Shown here piece by piece: positions 59,493 through 64,000 of a stretch of DNA of 64,000 bases (position 1 is the stretch's first letter; each line of letters begins with the position of its first letter). The notes under the pieces were generated by a model. That model had not been told where the DNA came from, made no database searches, and saw only the letters and a list, made by a program, of their open reading frames with translations. Both the position numbers and the translations under genes were made by a program. The stretch comes from Euptelea pleiosperma (lineage: Eukaryota > Streptophyta > Magnoliopsida > Ranunculales > Eupteleaceae), in contig CM068549.1 in the NCBI GenBank assembly GCA_035048495.1, forward strand, positions 7,361,822 through 7,425,821. Direction: 5' to 3'.

Positions 59493-61652
59493 TGATATTC
59501 GCTCAAAAGTGCTTATTTTAAGCAATTATCCTTTTAGCGTTATCGCACTCTCCTACGTAAAACTACTCTAATTATCCACTTTTCTACGTAAGAGTCTATC
59601 TCATTGCATAGAACACACTTTTCTAGACGAAATGGTATATTTGCATGCATTAAACACATTTTTAGAAGTCTAGATATTAAGCCGTTCTGATTAAGTCTCA
59701 TTACGCGCTTCTTCTGTCGTAGGAAACCCTGATTGGATGATTCTCGAGACTTGTGGGCCCACATGGATCATGAAAGCCCATCATCAAAGCTTACAGAGTC
59801 AACAGGCTATGTCTAGAAGATATGAGCCTATTACGGGATGAACAAGGGGATCGAAGAGCTGGCCCAAGGAACCACAAGAGCGAGAGAGCTGATAACCAAG
59901 AGAAGGACCAAAGCATTTAAAGCCACATCAAATGATGGCCTGCTCTACTGGCAAAGCTCAAGTGAAGAACAATTGAAAACCAGGGTTCATGACCCTCCGC
60001 CAATACTTTTCTCTCTATTCTCTATCATTTTCTCTCTCATCTCCCCTAAGTTTCTCTCTCATTTCTCTTTCATCACTTTGATCCCTAACATCCGACCTTT
60101 AGATCCTCTCATCCCACCATTAGATCCCCAGATCAACAGTCTGATCCCCCTCTCCTTGACCTGACTGCTCACATCTCACCATACGATCTAACCTTCCCAC
60201 CGTTCGATCGCAATCTGATCCATCCATCCTATGCATCTGACCATCTGATCGTGCTACCGATCAGTCGATCATCCATCCTATCAACCACTCGATCTCTATT
60301 GTAAAATATCAGTCCCTAGGGTAGGTTTGATTGTAGAGAAATGCCTCGACTGATTGATTATGGCTGAGAGCGTAGAGCTCGATTTCCGAAGAAAGGAAAA
60401 TATATTTTTCCTTGATGGGTATTTCAAGGGGAAAATGCATTTTTCTCCCCTGGAAACCAAACACACCCTAACCCACATCCATTGAGCCCAGTGGCCCACT
60501 ATCCTTCTCACCTACCTTCTGGCCCATGGCCGATGCACTCTGGGCCCACGATTTTTAGCGTTCCCATTGGCCAACCACTGGCCGACTCGTTGCATCATCT
60601 CTCGGCCTAGTAATCAATCAACCTTATGGCCAAACGGCCCATAAACCTCGAGCCCAAGCCTGCAAGTTCAAATATAAATATAAAAAAATAAAAAATAAAT
60701 AAAAAATATTTTTAGAAACCGTGGGTTTCCAAGTTGAGAAATCCACGGTTTCTCCTTGTGAAGAGGGGTTGAAAACACTTAGACCCCTCTCCTTTTTGGT
60801 CTTCTCTCCCTCTTTCCCTCTTCTTTCTTCTTCCTTCCACTTCTTCTTCTCTTCCGGCGGGTTGCTCCGGCGAGTTGGTGCGCCCTCTTCCTCTCTTCCA
60901 TTTCTTCTTCTTCTTCTTCTTCTTCTTCTTCTTCTTCTTCACCGTACCTGCTGAACGTCCTCCTCCCACGCCTTCCACCGGAGTTGCAAAACCTGCAACT
61001 CCGGTCATCATCCCAGCCACTACTCCGGCGGACTGGTTCTCCTCTTTGCCTTCGTCTTCTTCTTCTTCTTCTTCTTCTCCTTCTTCTTGTAGGTTCCCTC
61101 CCCCTTATCAACATCTTCTCCTTGCCCTCTCTTTCTTCTTTCTTCTTCCTCCTCATCTTCTTCTTCTTCTTTACCGGAGTTGCAACCTGCAACTCAGGCC
61201 GGTGCAACTTGCTGCCCATCTCAGATGCTCCTTGGAGTTGCAAGACCGCTGCACAGCACCCTTTCATCACCGTTCCACCCCACGTCCTCTCCTCTTTCCC
61301 TCCTTATTCTCCTTCTTCTTCTTCGATTGGTTACCGGAGTTGCAGACCTGCAATTCCGGCAGTCAGATCTGCAACTCCTTCCTCTTTCTCCACCGTGGAT
61401 TGCAACACTCCCTGAGGCATTTCCTTCTTCATCGATGAACTCCATCTCCGCCTTCTCCTATAGCAGCGCCCAGTTGCAGACCGTTATCTTCATCTTGGAA
61501 GACCTGCAACTGTCTTCTCTTTCACGGCTTGCACCTGTTTCACCGCCTCTTGCCATTGATTCCAGCGAGAAGCTCGTCGGAATCTGCACTACACCTACCA
61601 GCAATACCTCCCTTCCTCTTTGCTTCACCCATTGCTCCACCACATATCCTTG
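59493..61652 (+). mobile_element. Inverted beta-type LTR, plus orientation, interrupted
   Basis: Starts TGATATTCGCTC, the reverse complement of the other LTRs' right end, and follows E's right LTR in mirror order: U3 block, small hairpins near 60360-60440, TATA-like TATAAATA (60673-60680), a GAAACCGTGG/CCACGGTTTC stem (60715-60752), CTT microsatellites, and GTTGCAG hairpins at 60978, 61174 and 61334. It is broken at 61653; the remainder lies beyond the window. Overlapping frames at 60875-61836 are low-complexity. Confidence 0.8.
60978..61004. repeat. GTTGCAG hairpin (inverted LTR)
   Basis: CCGGAGTTGCA and TGCAACTCCGG across 5 nt. Less perfect relatives at 61174-61198 and 61334-61359 each have one arm substitution. 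Confidence 0.85.
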
Positions 61653-62385
61653 TGATAGTAAGGTTTTCTGCGTCGTTGGTTACAGAAACCCTAACTTCAA
61701 CACATTTTTAATTGATCCGAAACTTTTAACCTGTAGAATGAGCAATTTCGCACAGTGGCTTGTGTCGAATGTCGATCCGCACTCGGGATTAGGGCAAATA
61801 AGAACAATAATAACAGAAAATGCTGATAATTTATGAAAGGGTGAGAATGTTGATTATAGCAAGATTAAAACACGCTTTTTGGAGATAGATTATTAAAACT
61901 ATGAATGAGAACTAACATAATCAAAATGCAACAATGAACAAGAGTGAACATAAATAAGAAGCATTCAAAAACCTAATCAAGAAAAATCAATTTTATTTAT
62001 TAAAGTGAAATCCAAATTACACTGCTTTGAAATAAAATTCGCAAACAAAGAACAATTAACAAAACTAATTTAGAAAGCAAGATATAGAAGGAGAAAGATA
62101 GAGATATAGGTAGAGAGAGAAAGTGACTAAAGAGGTCTAGAGAGAGAAAGTAAGAAATTAGAGAGAGAAAATATATTCTAGGGAGAGAAACAAGTAGGGA
62201 AGAGAGAGAAGGTGAGCAAGAAAGAAAGCAACCTTGAGATTTTCCAAACAATTGGATCGGAATTGGCCATTGAATGGTGGAGCTTGTGAGAAGCTTGGTG
62301 GAAAGAAGGAGGCTATGGCTTGTTGTCCAACGTGGTTGGCTTGCAAGTTATGAAGCCCTACCTATTCTTCTTCACTGGAGAGCTA
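61653..62385 (-). mobile_element. Minus-orientation LTR, left part
   Basis: Starts TGATAGTAAGG and has the U5 module (CGTCGTTGGTTAC, then GTCGAATGTCGATCCGC) and AG-rich tract, closest to gamma-2. CCTTG (61648-61652) is a TSD candidate. It is cut at 62386 by another LTR and continues, if at all, past the window. Confidence 0.75.
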
Positions 62386-63345
62386 TGATATTCGCTCAAA
62401 AGTGCTTATTTTAAGCAATTATCCTTTTAGCGTTATTGCATTCTCCTACGTAAAATACTCTATTTACCTACTTTTCTACGTAAGAGTCTCTTCTGTTGCG
62501 TAGAACACACTTTTCTGGACGAAATGGTATATTTGCATGCATTAAACACATTTTTGGAAGTCTAGATATTAAGCCGTTCTGATAAAGTCTCATTACGCGC
62601 TTCTTCTGTCGCAGGAAACCCGATGGGACGATTCTCAAGACTTGTGGGCCCAAATCGATCATGAAAGCCCATTATCAAAGCTTAAAGAGCCCACATGCTA
62701 TGACTAGAAGATATGGGCCAAATATGGGCTGAATAAGAGGACCATAAAGTCGGCCCAAAGAACGAAGAGAGCCGGAGAGCCAATGACCAAGAGACGGACC
62801 AAAGCGTTTAAAGCCACATGAGTCAGCAAAGAATGATAGTCGACTCTACTGGAGAAGCGTGAGGATGGTCACAGTGAAGAACAGGGTTCCAGACCCTCCG
62901 CCAGTGCTTTTTTCCATTTTTTTTGATACTTTTTCTCTCATCTCTCCTTATTCTCTCTCTCTCTTCATCTCTCGGTCCTCGAATCTACTGACCTAACCCC
63001 AGAACTCCTGCCCATCGGCTCTATCTCATCTCCCTTAGCTTTCTGACCGTTGGATCTTCCATCGGACCGTTGGATCTTCAATCGGACCGTTGGATCTCTC
63101 TAGATCCGTCGATCTACCAATCTGAGTCCCAATCAAGTCACCATCCATCCGATCGCCTTCAGAATGCCCGTCACATCATCTTGTGAGACGATGGACATCA
63201 TCAGTCCATGTGGGCCAGTAGCCGGGCCCATCAGCATCGACCCGCTGTCCGACCAGTTAGTGGACCCCGCGAATTTCAAAAATAATTTTAATTAAATGGG
63301 GGGTCCACTAATTGGGGAGATTCCCCATAGAAAAGTAGCATTTTA

Positions 63346-63393
<48 letters not shown>

Positions 63394-63420
63394 AAAAATA
63401 TTTTTTTTATTTAAAAAATA

Positions 63421-63457
63421 CCCTATTTCCATTAATGGAAATAGGGAGCTTTATAAG
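63421..63457 (+). promoter_or_regulatory. Palindrome plus TATA core promoter
   Basis: A 26-bp perfect palindrome with half-site CCCTATTTCCATT at 63421-63446, then TTTATAAG at 63450-63457. The same arrangement as gamma-2, in the opposite strand. Confidence 0.5.
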
Positions 63458-63596
63458 AGGAAGGAGAAGGGTTCGTTCGAACCCTAATCCCCCTCCAATC
63501 TCCTCCTCTCCTTCCCCCTATCCTTTCCCTTCTTCCCCGCGATTTCTTTCTCCTCTTTTTCCTCTTTTCTTCTTCGTCTTCTTCACCTATACTTCG

Positions 63597-63622
63597 CCGG
63601 AGTTGCAGGTTTGCAACTCCGG
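63597..63622. repeat. GTTGCAG hairpin (plus gamma LTR, first)
   Basis: CCGGAGTTGCA and TGCAACTCCGG across 4 nt, followed by a CTT microsatellite (about 63626-63692). Confidence 0.85.
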
Positions 63623-63632
63623 CCGTCCTTCT

Positions 63633-63664
<32 letters not shown>

Positions 63665-63766
63665 TTCTTCTTCTTCTTCTTCTTCTTCTTCTTTCTCCTT
63701 CTCTCCTCTGTCTTCTTCTCGTTTTTTTTTAGTTTTCGTTTTTTTTATTTTTATTACCGTTTTTTA

Positions 63767-63791
63767 CCGGAGTTGCAGCCTGCAACTCCGG
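63767..63791. repeat. GTTGCAG hairpin (plus gamma LTR, second)
   Basis: CCGGAGTTGCAG and CTGCAACTCCGG with a 1-nt loop. Confidence 0.88.
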
Positions 63792-64000
63792 TCAGCCACC
63801 ACCATCTTCCCTTCTTCTTCATCGTTTTCTTCTCTTCTTCTGCCCCTCTTCCTCGTCTGCAACCAGCACCTCCCACCTTCGTAGCAGCAACGTGCTGGTG
63901 TTGCATAACAGCAACACCAACACCACCACGACCGCCGGACTGGTTCGCCTCCGCCTCCTCCGCTTGCACACCGCCTGAAGCTCCACCGCTCCTTCCTCCA

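Larger units (their letters stand above)
62386..64000 (+). mobile_element. Gamma-type LTR, plus orientation, runs off window
   Basis: Starts TGATATTCGCTC and mirrors gamma-1 to gamma-3: three 20-bp U3 repeats (about 63050-63106), a 40-bp A tract (about 63350-63391), the 26-bp palindrome (63421-63446), TATA TTTATAAG (63450-63457), a GGTTCGTTCGAACC palindrome and GTTGCAG hairpins. AGCTA (62381-62385) is its TSD candidate. Confidence 0.8.

Overview
The window is plant nuclear DNA made almost entirely of LTR retrotransposons. I see no host gene, rRNA, tRNA gene or CRISPR array. Long LTRs (2.7-4.0 kb), 5-bp target-site duplications (TSDs) and primer-binding sites resembling the complement of the plant tRNA-Asp 3' end point to a large, repeat-rich angiosperm genome and to non-autonomous Ty3/gypsy elements of Athila/Tat type. 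The species cannot be named from this sequence. No reverse transcriptase, RNase H, integrase or protease motif was found, so every element here would depend on enzymes supplied elsewhere.

Region 1 (1-33264) is a head-to-tail array with a period of 8037 bp. Each period is one LTR of about 4012 bp plus one internal region of about 4025 bp, read on the minus strand. Five LTRs (the first cut by the window edge) alternate with four internal regions, and neighbouring units share LTRs. The copies are nearly identical; only about a dozen differences were found by eye. Two of these split units 1+2 from units 3+4, and the right-hand LTR carries private variants.

Region 2 (33265-64000) is a nested stack of related elements. 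A divergent plus-strand LTR fragment (33265-33723) is interrupted by an old family-B LTR starting TGTCACGCCCC. That LTR is interrupted by a solo LTR (34401-37115, TSD GGGGC) and by a younger family-B solo LTR (37139 to 59111, TSD GTACC). The younger B LTR is interrupted by a two-LTR element 'E' (40943-59084, TSD CCTAG). E carries two further solo LTRs: one in its internal region (48715-51660, TSD CTTTG) and one in its right LTR (54472-57316, TSD GACCC). To the right, the old B LTR is broken again at 59493 by an inverted LTR, which is broken at 61653 by a minus-strand LTR, which is broken at 62386 by a plus-strand LTR that runs off the window.

The only credible protein is a 611-residue minus-strand reading frame inside E (46246-48081), probably a gag-derived remnant. 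The array units have lost most of it. The array element and E share a PBS, a structured leader with a perfect 5' splice-site consensus, three G-rich PPT-like motifs and LTR ends, but the middles of the LTRs differ. A hairpin with arms CCGGAGTTGCAG/CTGCAACTCCGG recurs about 25 times across all the long LTR types.
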